Of a stretch of DNA of 13,046 nt, positions 1 through 6,238 are shown one piece after another. Source of the DNA: Larix sibirica. Lineage: Eukaryota > Streptophyta > Pinopsida > Pinales > Pinaceae. The stretch spans positions 1 to 13,046 of the forward strand of contig NWUY0304671177.1 of assembly GCA_004151065.3 (NCBI GenBank), written 5' to 3'. The notes below the pieces were generated by a model that searched no databases, was not told where the DNA came from, and was given only the letters and a program-made list of their open reading frames with translations. The first letter of the stretch is position 1. Every line of letters starts with the position of its first letter. A program made the translations under genes and the position numbers.

Positions 1-39
1 GAAATAATTATAATAATCTGATATAATAATTATATTGGT

Positions 40-1014
40 GCAAAATTGGATGCAAATGTAGGTGCTAAATAGGAAGTATGATGTGATGCTAATGAGGAAG
101 CAAAACTAGGAGCTAAAATGGAATCCTAATCTATCACAAATCTAGAAGCAACATTGGACACAAACCTTGGAACTAATTTGGAAGCCAATTTTGGTGCTAT
201 TATGGAAACAAAACTAGAGGCATACAAAGAAGGAAAACTAGATGTTAAATGGGAAGCTAAATGTGTCGTTCATGAGGAAGTAAAATAAGAAGCAAACCAA
301 GGAGCTAAACAGGTAACCAATTGTGGCACTGTTGTGGAAGAAAAAATGGATGCTAAACTAGGAGATAAAGTGCTTTCCAAACATGGTTCCATTGTGGAAT
401 CCAAACATGGTGCTAATGTGGACGTAAACATGGATGCGGAACTAGGCGTTAAAAATGATGCAACACTTGGAGCTAATGAGGAAGGAAAACATAGCGCTAA
501 TGTGGTATCAAACATGGTTGCAAAACTAGAAGTTAATGTGGATGCAAAACATGGTGCTAAATAGGAAGAAAAACAAGGTGCAACATGGGAAGCAAAACAT
601 GGTGTAAAATTGGAAGCAAAACTTGGTGCCAATTTGGAAGCAAAGCATGGCACAAAATCATAAGAAAAACAAGGAACTAACGTGGTAGCACACATGGATT
701 GAATATTGGATGCTAATATGGATGCAAACAAGGTGCTAATGTGGAAGCAAACATAGATGCTAACCTGGCACTATTCTAGACAATACCTAGATGCAATTCT
801 TGACATAATTGGGAAAAGTAGATGTTAAAGAGGAAGCTAAATGGGATGCTAAGCTTGGGGCTATATTGGAAGATAAATGGGATGTTATTTTGGACATAAA
901 ATGGGATGTTAAACAGGATGATAATCTCGACGATAAATTGGACACTAAATGGGACGTGATTTGGGACTCTTTTTGGAATGCTAAATGGGATGAAATTTTA
1001 GGCACTTTAAAAAT
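40..1014. repeat. Subterminal 12/24-bp tandem repeat array of the CACTA end
   Basis: From about 40 to 735 the sequence has a 24-bp period made of two related 12-bp halves, roughly TGGAAGCAAAAC and TTGGTGCTAAAT. From about 820 to 1014 it is a simpler 12-bp repeat close to AAATGGGATGCT, with about 16 consecutive units in register. A less regular stretch lies between. Because the unit is a multiple of three, long open frames arise on both strands: an 8-residue Lys/Leu/Gly/Ala repeat on plus and a Leu-Ala-Pro-Cys-Phe-Ala-Ser repeat on minus. I treat these as by-products of the array and not as genes. Inference: a transposase-binding array by analogy with En/Spm, unusually long. The first 35 bases are AT-rich and outside the array. 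Confidence 0.8.
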
Positions 1015-1100
1015 TGCCCATGACACGCCAGATTTAGCATCTAATTACGCCACTCAATGAAAAAAAAAATTACACTAAAAAGGGACGCTAAATGGGATGC

Positions 1101-1123
1101 TAATTGCCAGTTTTGTTGTAGTG
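1101..1123 (-). repeat. CACTA terminal inverted repeat (one end)
   Basis: Read on the minus strand, this end starts CACTACAACAAAACTGGC and runs into an AATTAGCATCCC motif. CACTACAA followed by an A-rich stretch and then repeated TTAGC-type motifs is typical of plant CACTA ends. The partner repeat is not in the window. Just inside, TTAGCATC (1034-1041) and GATGCTAA (1096-1103) form an 8-bp inverted pair, so subterminal motifs occur in both orientations near the tip. Confidence 0.7.
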
Positions 1124-1214
1124 CATTCAACTTCTTCTTAAATACCCATTTGCTACCAATAGGTTTTCTTCTAGTTAGAAACTCAACTAGATCCCAAGTC
1201 TTATTTTTATCTAA
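1124..1214 (-). pseudogene. copia reverse transcriptase, N-terminal fragment
   Basis: About 30 codons on the minus strand read NKTWDLVEF then RRKPIGSKWVFKKKLNA. This is the conserved opening of the copia RT domain (RVT_2), ahead of all catalytic Asp motifs. The fragment stops exactly at the CACTA terminus: the Ala codon begins at 1124 and its remaining bases belong to the transposon. The fragment has no polymerase active site. Its left end marks the younger insertion and its right end marks the older integrase deletion. Confidence 0.88.
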
Positions 1215-1545
1215 ACTCCCCACATAAACACGATTGATCCTAAAACCATATTGCATGTGCCCTTTTCAAATACACTATGCACACCTACATCACCCATCTT
1301 ACGTATAGATATCAAGTTTTTGGTCAGAAATGGAATATACAAAAACCCACGAAGAGATCCAATCCTTCAATCTTTGAGTAACATATTGACCCTTCCACAT
1401 CCTATGATTTTGGATATCTAGTCATATCCTAGGAAAATATCACCTCCATTATACTTTTCATATTCAAAAAACCACTCTATGTGAGGATTAATACGAAATG
1501 AAGCACCCAAGTCGATCAACCATATATCATAATCTATGTGTGTAC
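1215..1545 (-). pseudogene. copia protease and post-protease segment, broken
   Basis: Downstream of gag in the same orientation, the minus strand reads DIWLIDLGASFRI, followed by HIEWFFEYEKYNGGDIFLG, FLYIPFLTKNLISI and KMGDVGVHSVFEKG. This is the copia aspartic protease and the segment that precedes integrase. The catalytic triplet expected as Asp-Ser/Thr-Gly-Ala reads Asp-Leu-Gly-Ala (1502-1513), so the nucleophile-supporting Ser/Thr is lost. In-frame stops follow (TAG after GYD, TGA after LLKD). The frame then meets RT sequence directly near 1215, where several hundred codons of zinc-binding and catalytic integrase would be expected. This marks an internal deletion. Confidence 0.8.
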
Positions 1546-1559
1546 CTGTAGATGCCAAC

Positions 1560-2358
1560 TAAACATAATCTCCTTCTTCTTTGGAGTTTTTTATTATTTG
1601 TGGAATGGGAATCATCAAATCCCTTTCCTTTATCATTATTCTTAGACCTGCAATCTTTTTTATAGTGACCAGTTTTACCACACTTCTTTGCAAATTTTCC
1701 AAGAGATTTAGATCTAACGTTAGACTTGGATCTTCCCCTAGAAAAAATATTTTTCCTCTGTTGAATATGAACTCCCATAGATAAAAGGTCATTGGTCACA
1801 CCCTCCATGGATTTTCTCCTCATTTCCTCTAATAACAAGGATGCAACTACATCCTCGAACTTTAATGTGGGTTGAGTGATATTATCGATTGCTACAACCA
1901 AATTATCCCAAGAGTCTGGAAAAGAACATAACAAGGTAATACATGTATCTTATTCCTCCATTTTAATATTAACAGAGACAAATTGACTTACAATAGTATT
2001 AAAGGCATTTAGATTATCTATCATGGAGTCACAATCCACCATACTAAGATGATACAAATTCTTTTGAAGAAACAACTTGTTTACCAGGGACCTTTATTGA
2101 TACAAATTCCTCAACTTATCCCACATCTTCTTTGCACTATCTTCTCCAGATATGTTCAACAATATTGAATCTAAGAGGTAGAATCAAATCGTGATTCCTA
2201 CTTTTCTTCGAAGATTTTCCCAATCTAGTGGTTTTTGTACCTAGATCCACAATAATGCAGTATTCTTTGTTTACGAGAAGATCTTCCATTTTCAGCTTTC
2301 ATAACTAAAATATCTTGTTATTAAACTTCTCTAGTTATATTCTTGAATTGACCGTCAT
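1560..2358 (-). pseudogene. gag: copia gag polyprotein, broken
   Basis: Gag forms the nucleocapsid of the retrotransposon particle and binds its RNA. From an ATG at 2358 the minus strand gives recognisable copia Gag (UBN2/Retrotran_gag type) pieces: an N-terminal KLKMEDLL segment, then SGEDSAKKMWDKL, NAFNTIVSQFVSVNIKMEE, and finally SFPDSWDNLVVAI and LKFEDVVASLL (in the open part 1527-1934). A nucleocapsid zinc knuckle lies at 1650-1682 as CGKTGHYKKDC. The expected first Cys of the CX2CX4HX4C motif is replaced in a FAKKC context, so only three of four ligands are present. Stops include TAA within the SLYQ-type segment and TAA after KMEE, and the N-terminal third also changes frame. It cannot yield a full Gag. 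Family identity is secure. Confidence 0.85.
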
Positions 2359-2491
2359 TTTATTTACACAAGATTCACTGCACAAATTTCCCACTCCAAC
2401 GTAGGTTTGTCATAGACCCAAGATACCCTTGATCTTCAAAAGATGAGCTAAACTTTAGAAACAAAGGCATCCCCCTGAATCCAATAACCTC

Positions 2492-2503
2492 ACTCTCATA
2501 CTA
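2492..2503 (-). other. Degenerate primer-binding site (initiator Met-tRNA type)
   Basis: The minus strand reads TAGTATGAGAGT, matching the usual plant copia site TGGTATCAGAGC at 9 of 12 positions. It sits immediately downstream of the proposed LTR end and about 135 bases before the gag start, where first-strand priming would occur. The mismatches and uncertain LTR end keep this tentative. Confidence 0.45.
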
Positions 2504-2530
2504 TTTGAAGAATTTGATAAATCTATATAA

Positions 2531-2608
2531 GAAAATCAATACCAATCGAAATCTATAGCATAATAATTAGAAAATCAATACCAATCAAAATCTATAGCAT
2601 AATAATTA
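2531..2608. repeat. Two-copy 39-bp tandem duplication in the LTR
   Basis: Positions 2531-2569 and 2570-2608 are the same 39-bp unit, beginning GAAAATCAATACC and ending TAATAATTA, with one difference (G at 2548, A at 2587). The near identity suggests a recent slippage or replication event, younger than most decay in the element. It lies near the 3' end of the proposed LTR. Confidence 0.9.
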
Positions 2609-2727
2609 GACATAGATCACACACACCGTACATAGAGATTTATTGTGTAAACACTTAATTGGGAAAAATAGCCTATCTAATATTTTCTCCACTCTCTATA
2701 TCATTGTATTATCTTCTTTGTTTACAA

Positions 2728-2739
2728 TATAATATTATA
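2728..2739 (-). promoter_or_regulatory. Possible LTR TATA element
   Basis: TATAATATTATA is a perfect 12-bp palindrome inside the proposed LTR, in the U3/R part when read on the minus strand. It is the best TATA-like sequence there. AT-rich DNA makes such matches common, so this is only a candidate. Confidence 0.2.
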
Positions 2740-2940
2740 GCATCCAAAACACTAATTCATTAAACTGGATTAGATTACAATCCTAATTCCTTAGTTGGAA
2801 TTAGTTTACAATGGGTCAAAAAACCATTGGCCAAAAAACCTCAAAATGGACCCAAAATTTTATTTCAAAGGCTCCTCCATAGTTCCCCACAAACTCCCTT
2901 TGATATGGGAACATACAAAGAGTAAAACACATGTCCAACA

Positions 2941-3120
2941 GAGGATGAAAGTGAAACATCACAAATCTATATCGTGTAAGGGAAAAAAATATTGCACCAA
3001 ACAATTGAATGAATAAAAGAAAACCTATGTCGATGGGATGATTGTATTTTTTGGGTTACTCATATTACCCATAGGGTTATTAGACATCTGATTTGAGATA
3101 TTGTGTCTATTTGGAAGATA
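2941..3120. other. Spacer between copia LTR and retrocopy
   Basis: AT-rich flanking DNA, likely the older sequence into which copia and the retrocopy inserted. An open frame runs through from the LTR (2795-3016, plus strand), but it crosses the proposed LTR boundary, matches no family I know and has low-complexity composition, so I do not call it a gene. Confidence 0.5.
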
Positions 3121-3134
3121 TATTGGATATAGAC
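3121..3134. repeat. Target site duplication, left copy
   Basis: TATTGGATATAGAC is repeated exactly at 4115-4128. The left copy directly precedes the GC-rich insert. Fourteen bases is within the usual range for LINE-driven insertion and too long for LTR elements (4-6 bp). Confidence 0.7.
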
Positions 3135-3440
3135 GTGGAGGACTCTGCAACTAGGGTTTGAAAGTCGGCTCTCGAGTTGAACTTGGCGGCCATGGATCCT
3201 CCATGGCCGCTATCCTCCTCCTCCCTCATTTTGTTTTCTATCTTTGGCCGACTGTAGGGGTTGTTTTTCATCCTACGCTCTGGATCGGTGGTGGTGCCTT
3301 CGCGCGATGACCCATTGGGTAACGGGCTCCTCCTGCGTCCCAGTGGTGGAAGCGGTGGTTTTTCGTGGTGAGTGGAATGGTTCCAGGACTGGGCATCCTC
3401 AGCTCGTGTCGACATAGGCTTCGAAGGACTGTGGAAAATG

Positions 3441-3533
3441 GGCTACAGGTATTCTTCCTTGATGGCGGCAGGTTTTTCATCCTGGGTGGCGGCAGGTCTT
3501 CTTCATTGGCGGCGGCAGGGTTTCTTCATTGAC
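3441..3533. repeat. Four-copy 23/24-bp imperfect tandem repeat
   Basis: Four units start at 3441, 3464, 3488 and 3511. Each begins GGCGGCAGG (GGCTACAGG in the first) and continues with a T-rich TTCTTCATTG-like half. The units are 23-24 bp, so the reading frame is not kept, which argues against a coding repeat. Confidence 0.75.
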
Positions 3534-3922
3534 AGTGGGAGGATCGCTGAGGATGCCGCACATTGGTGCTATCCAAGCTCTGGTTCAAAGATGATGGTGG
3601 GAGAATGGATGAGAACGGGCTCCCACTGGCAACGATGGACTGCCAATAGTCTTCATTGTACCGTCGACGAGCACGTGCTCTTCTGATTCGGCGGCGTTTT
3701 CTTTGCCGAGGGGAGCCATCACTTCTCTTTCATGGTGAGGCTTCCTTACAGCGTACTGGGGTTTCATTGTTGAAGCCAGTGGCACTGCAACATATCTAGC
3801 GTTTTGGACAAATCAATTTTTTCTTTCTTGCCTCTTTCTTTAGTTTTTCTGAACTGGGTTTTTTTTTTGGTTGTTGTTGTTGTAATTGAGCCATTCATGG
3901 CTGCACAGATTAGGGTTTGAGT

Positions 3923-3976
3923 ATTGTTGGTTTTTTTTCTGAGGTGCCTATTGTTGGTTTTCTTTCTGAGGTGCCT
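3923..3976. repeat. Two-copy 27-bp tandem duplication
   Basis: Positions 3923-3949 and 3950-3976 share a 27-bp unit that begins ATTGTTGGTTTT and ends CTGAGGTGCCT, with one T/C difference. It lies in the T-rich, UTR-like part of the retrocopy. Confidence 0.85.
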
Positions 3977-4075
3977 TGGTACCTGAAATTATTTGAAGCT
4001 GAAAATCTTCTATGAGATAGGGCTCGTTGAAGCCTTTCTACGCTATCTAAATGTAATTTTGTACTCGCAAGATGA

Positions 4076-4113
4076 AATAAAATTACATATTTTTTTTTCC
4101 AGGAAAAAAAAAA
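4076..4113 (+). terminator. Polyadenylation signal and A-tail of the retrocopy
   Basis: AATAAA at 4076-4081 is followed 22 bases later by A10 (4104-4113). TGTAATTTT (4052-4060) and AAAATTACA (4079-4087) form a 9-bp inverted pair overlapping the signal, a possible 3'-end hairpin. Some LINE and SINE 3' ends carry a stem-loop recognised by the RT; whether this one is such a site is inference. Confidence 0.5.
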
Positions 4114-4114
4114 T

Positions 4115-4128
4115 TATTGGATATAGAC
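4115..4128. repeat. Target site duplication, right copy
   Basis: Exact copy of 3121-3134, starting one base after the A-run (a single T at 4114 separates them). The flank returns to AT-rich sequence like that left of the insert. Confidence 0.7.
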
Positions 4129-4307
4129 TTAAAATCCGTTAAAGTGCTTCTCTTTAAGGTTAGGTGATATATATTTTTCCTACAAGGTGATGAAAGGACT
4201 ATTATTGATCATGCCAATTGATTTACCATTATAATACTTGTAGGTATGAGCTAATTGTGTATCCCTATGTCCTTTTGAGTCAATTTGAGTAGATATTTTA
4301 TTAACAT

Positions 4308-4655
4308 GTGTTAGGTAGACCAATTTCACCATTTATTGTTACATTTGATCCAAGAGGAATGCCTGCAACACATGTAACAGAAGAAGATGGTGATGGGAAA
4401 GATGAAGAAGAAACAAGACAGCCGGAACTCGTAGATGAAGAGGTCCATGAAGATGATCCTCAAGTCTTTGGCTCACTTCATATGCATCATGTTAATGATG
4501 ATGATTATATCCTTGATGACCTAATGTTAAACATCCCAGATGTGGTTATGGGAAATCCTTCCAATGGTTGTAAACAATTGGATACAAATTCTAAACTTGA
4601 TGGGTCAAATATTGAATTGGACAAAATTCAAGATCAATTTGATTTAGATATGTAA
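4308..4655 (+). CDS. Unrecognised acidic open frame, possible terminal exon
   Basis: This open frame gives 115 residues with a neutral opening (RPISPFIVTFDPRGMPATH) followed by a strongly acidic stretch (EEDGDGKDEEETRQ, then more Glu/Asp to the end) and ends at TAA. The track start is a non-ATG codon; the first ATG is at 4361. Just upstream, TTTATTAACATGTGTTAG then G (about 4294-4312) resembles a plant intron 3' end, so the frame may be a last exon reading GTAGACCAATTTC onward. I do not recognise the family. Acidic C-terminal tails occur in host nuclear proteins and in transposon proteins alike. Composition differs from the AT-rich spacer, which mildly supports past coding. No partner exon was found to the left. 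Confidence 0.3.
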   Translation: MLGRPISPFIVTFDPRGMPATHVTEEDGDGKDEEETRQPELVDEEVHEDDPQVFGSLHMHHVNDDDYILDDLMLNIPDVVMGNPSNGCKQLDTNSKLDGSNIELDKIQDQFDLDM

Positions 4656-5317
4656 TAAATATTATTTAATAAAGTGAAGTCTTCGACATTTTGAACTATT
4701 ATTCAATGATAGTTTGATTCATCTATTGTACTTGGCCCCAATTGTGTGAGTGTTGTTTTTATCCTCTAATAGTTGTATACTCAATCAATTTTATTATATT
4801 ACATATGGAAAAGCAAATTATTCAATTTGAATTGGATTTTCTTTATGAAAGTAAGTTGAAAATGTTGGATTAGAGTGTATATCTCCAATTCAATTTTTAC
4901 ATTGGTTCCAATTGTATGACCCTACTTACCCCAATTGTATGACACTTGGCATGTATCCTCATTAAACTTGGATGCCAAAATAAAATACCGCCACAACACC
5001 AGAAATCGGTGCCAAAAACCATAGTTGTCTTCTTCTTCTAATATTAATGACTGCCTTGCCTAGTCTAAACAAGTTCATCAATAGCATGGAACTTGATTGT
5101 TTAGAATAATAAATGAATACGCACTTGATTACCAATATCCTCATATTCATCATCATATCAACACCGTTCTTCAACCATTCTTGCAAGCACCCGAAAAAAG
5201 GATCTTGATTAATACAAAGAGGATACTTACCATCCATTAATACCACATCATCATATTCATTGTCATGGTCCATTTCCCCTAGTAAGATCAAACAGTTAGT
5301 CTTGTCAAATCCAAAAA
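4656..5317. other. AT-rich spacer, nothing assigned
   Basis: No domain, RNA gene or element end is recognised. The minus strand is open at 4962-5291 (109 residues, with an HDNEYDDVV segment), but it matches nothing I know and lacks support. CCAATTGTATGAC recurs around 4910-4943 as a short local duplication. Confidence 0.5.
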
Positions 5318-6238
5318 ACTAATTAACACTTAAATAACCTACATGCACCTAATAACCCTAATTAACCCTTAATTAACCTTGATTAAATCCTAATCACACA
5401 CAATTAACCCCTAAGTACCCCTTAATTACATGTAATTTACCCTTACTTGTCCTGTAATTAGCCCTAATTACCCTTAAGTAACCCCCAATTACCCATAAAT
5501 ACCATGAATTAACCACTAACCCCTAATTAACTCTAAATTAACCACCTATTAACCCTACTTACACCTAAATAACCCTTGATTAAGCCTTGATCACCCACAA
5601 TTGGCCCCTAATTAACTCCTAATTACACTTAATTACCCTTAATTACCCCTAATTAACACTCGTTACCCCTAATTAACCCTATTTACCCCTAATTAATCTT
5701 TAATTAACCCCTAATTACACCTACTTGCCCCTAATTAACCTCTAGTAACCCATAATTGACCCCTACCTAACTCCTAATTACCCTTATATACCTATTAATT
5801 AAAACTTATTTACTACTAATTGACTCTTAAACCCCTTAATAACCCTAATTAGCAGGAAGTGGCCCTAATTACCCCTAATTATCTCTAAATTAACCCGTAA
5901 TTAATTTTTGTTGCCCCTAATAACCCCTACTCAATGCTTGAGTACCCATAATTGACCCTTACTTAACCCATAATTACCCTTAATTACCTCTAAATACCTT
6001 GAATCAACCACTAGCTAAGCCCTAACTAATTATAAATTCATCCCTAATTAACCTTACTTGCCCTTAATTAACCCCAAATCATCCACATTTGACCCGTAAT
6101 TAACCCCTAATTACTGCCAATTAACCTTTAAATACCCACAAATGCCCTATATCAACAAATATGTAATCCCAAAGTAACCCCTTATTTCCCCTAATTGATG
6201 CCTACGTAACCCTTAATTCCCCTTAAAATTGCCTAATT
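5318..6238. repeat. Degenerate CCCTAATT-type (telomere-like) minisatellite
   Basis: About 0.9 kb is built from 10-11-bp units close to AACCCCTAATT, with many variants (CCCTAATTAC, CCCTTAATTA, ACCCATAATTG). The plus strand is almost free of G, so the minus strand is a run of TTAGGGG/TTAATTAGGGG-like sequence. It resembles the plant telomere repeat CCCTAAA but is not that repeat: the spacing is longer and AATT is constant. Longer similarities overlay it: 5381-5405 resembles 5578-5602, and 5745-5785 resembles 5942-5980 (both about 197 apart), while 5487-5540 resembles 5982-6040. It is either an old degraded interstitial telomere-related array or an independent minisatellite. Confidence 0.8.

Larger units (their letters stand above)
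1..1123. mobile_element. CACTA (En/Spm-like) DNA transposon, one terminal segment
   Basis: The right edge ends in TTGTAGTG (1116-1123), which read outward-in on the minus strand is CACTACAA, the hallmark terminus of plant CACTA elements. The edge falls inside a copia RT reading frame, so it is a real insertion junction. The three bases beyond it (CAT, 1124-1126) would be one copy of the 3-bp target duplication typical of this superfamily. The other end and any transposase genes would lie left of position 1. Inside the terminus lies about 1 kb of short tandem repeats, which matches the subterminal repeats that En/Spm transposase proteins bind in known members. No transposase coding sequence is visible here, so autonomy cannot be judged. 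The terminus is clear; the left limit is only the window edge. Confidence 0.72.
1124..2940 (-). mobile_element. Ty1/copia LTR retrotransposon, degenerate and interrupted
   Basis: Reading the minus strand from 2940 down, the order is a probable 5' LTR, a degenerate primer-binding site, leader, gag, protease, then the first part of RT, where a CACTA element has inserted. This is the copia gene order minus integrase: the frame passes from the post-protease segment straight into the start of the RT domain near 1215, so the integrase core is deleted. Gag and protease carry stop codons and frame changes. The remainder of RT, RNase H and the 3' LTR would lie beyond the CACTA element, left of the window. 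Superfamily assignment is strong from gag and the RT start; lineage within copia is not resolved. Confidence 0.85.
2506..2940 (-). repeat. Probable copia 5' LTR
   Basis: On the minus strand a segment opens with TGTTGGACATG (from 2940), a common opening of plant copia LTRs, and can close at CA (2507-2506) two bases before the putative primer-binding site. That gives about 435 bp, a usual copia LTR size. It is AT-rich with promoter-like TATA sequence. The partner LTR is outside the window, so the limits cannot be confirmed by comparison. Five bases beyond the start read GAGGA (2941-2945) and would be the target duplication if the boundary is right. Confidence 0.5.
3135..4114 (+). mobile_element. 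LINE-mobilised retrocopy of unknown parent, with poly(A) and 14-bp TSD
   Basis: The segment is bounded by a 14-bp direct repeat (3121-3134 and 4115-4128). Its 3' end carries AATAAA (4076-4081), about 22 bases of spacer, and a run of ten A (4104-4113). Those are marks of target-primed reverse transcription of a polyadenylated RNA. The 5' two-thirds (to about 3780) is GC-rich, with CTAGGGTTT near the start as in many plant 5' leaders. The 3' third is T-rich and UTR-like. Open frames exist (plus 3372-3686, minus 3107-3415, with shorter ones overlapping), but none matches a family I recognise and none has a convincing start, so the coding content is unassigned. It could be a processed pseudogene, a non-coding RNA copy or a non-autonomous LINE derivative. 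Confidence 0.65.

Noticed and set aside
270-731. 153-codon minus-strand open frame with repetitive Ala/Pro/Cys/Phe/Ser peptide
   Set aside because: It lies wholly in the tandem array; the periodic peptide follows from the 24-bp unit and a plus-strand frame is open over the same bases.
40-1014. CRISPR-like array
   Set aside because: Units are contiguous 12/24-bp degenerate copies with no spacers, and the context is a plant transposon end.
2795-3016. Plus-strand 73-residue frame and its minus-strand counterpart
   Set aside because: Crosses the proposed LTR boundary, has no recognised domain and overlaps another frame on the opposite strand.
3107-3415. Minus-strand 102-residue frame at the retrocopy 5' end
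   Set aside because: Arg/Ser/Pro-rich composition from GC-rich DNA, runs across the left target duplication into the flank and opposes the poly(A) orientation.
4962-5291. Minus-strand 109-residue frame
   Set aside because: No family recognised, hydrophobic tail typical of AT-rich DNA, no splice or promoter support.
5318-6238. True telomere or interstitial CCCTAAA tract
   Set aside because: Exact CCCTAAA units are not tandem here; the unit is 10-11 bp with AATT, so only a telomere-like label is justified.
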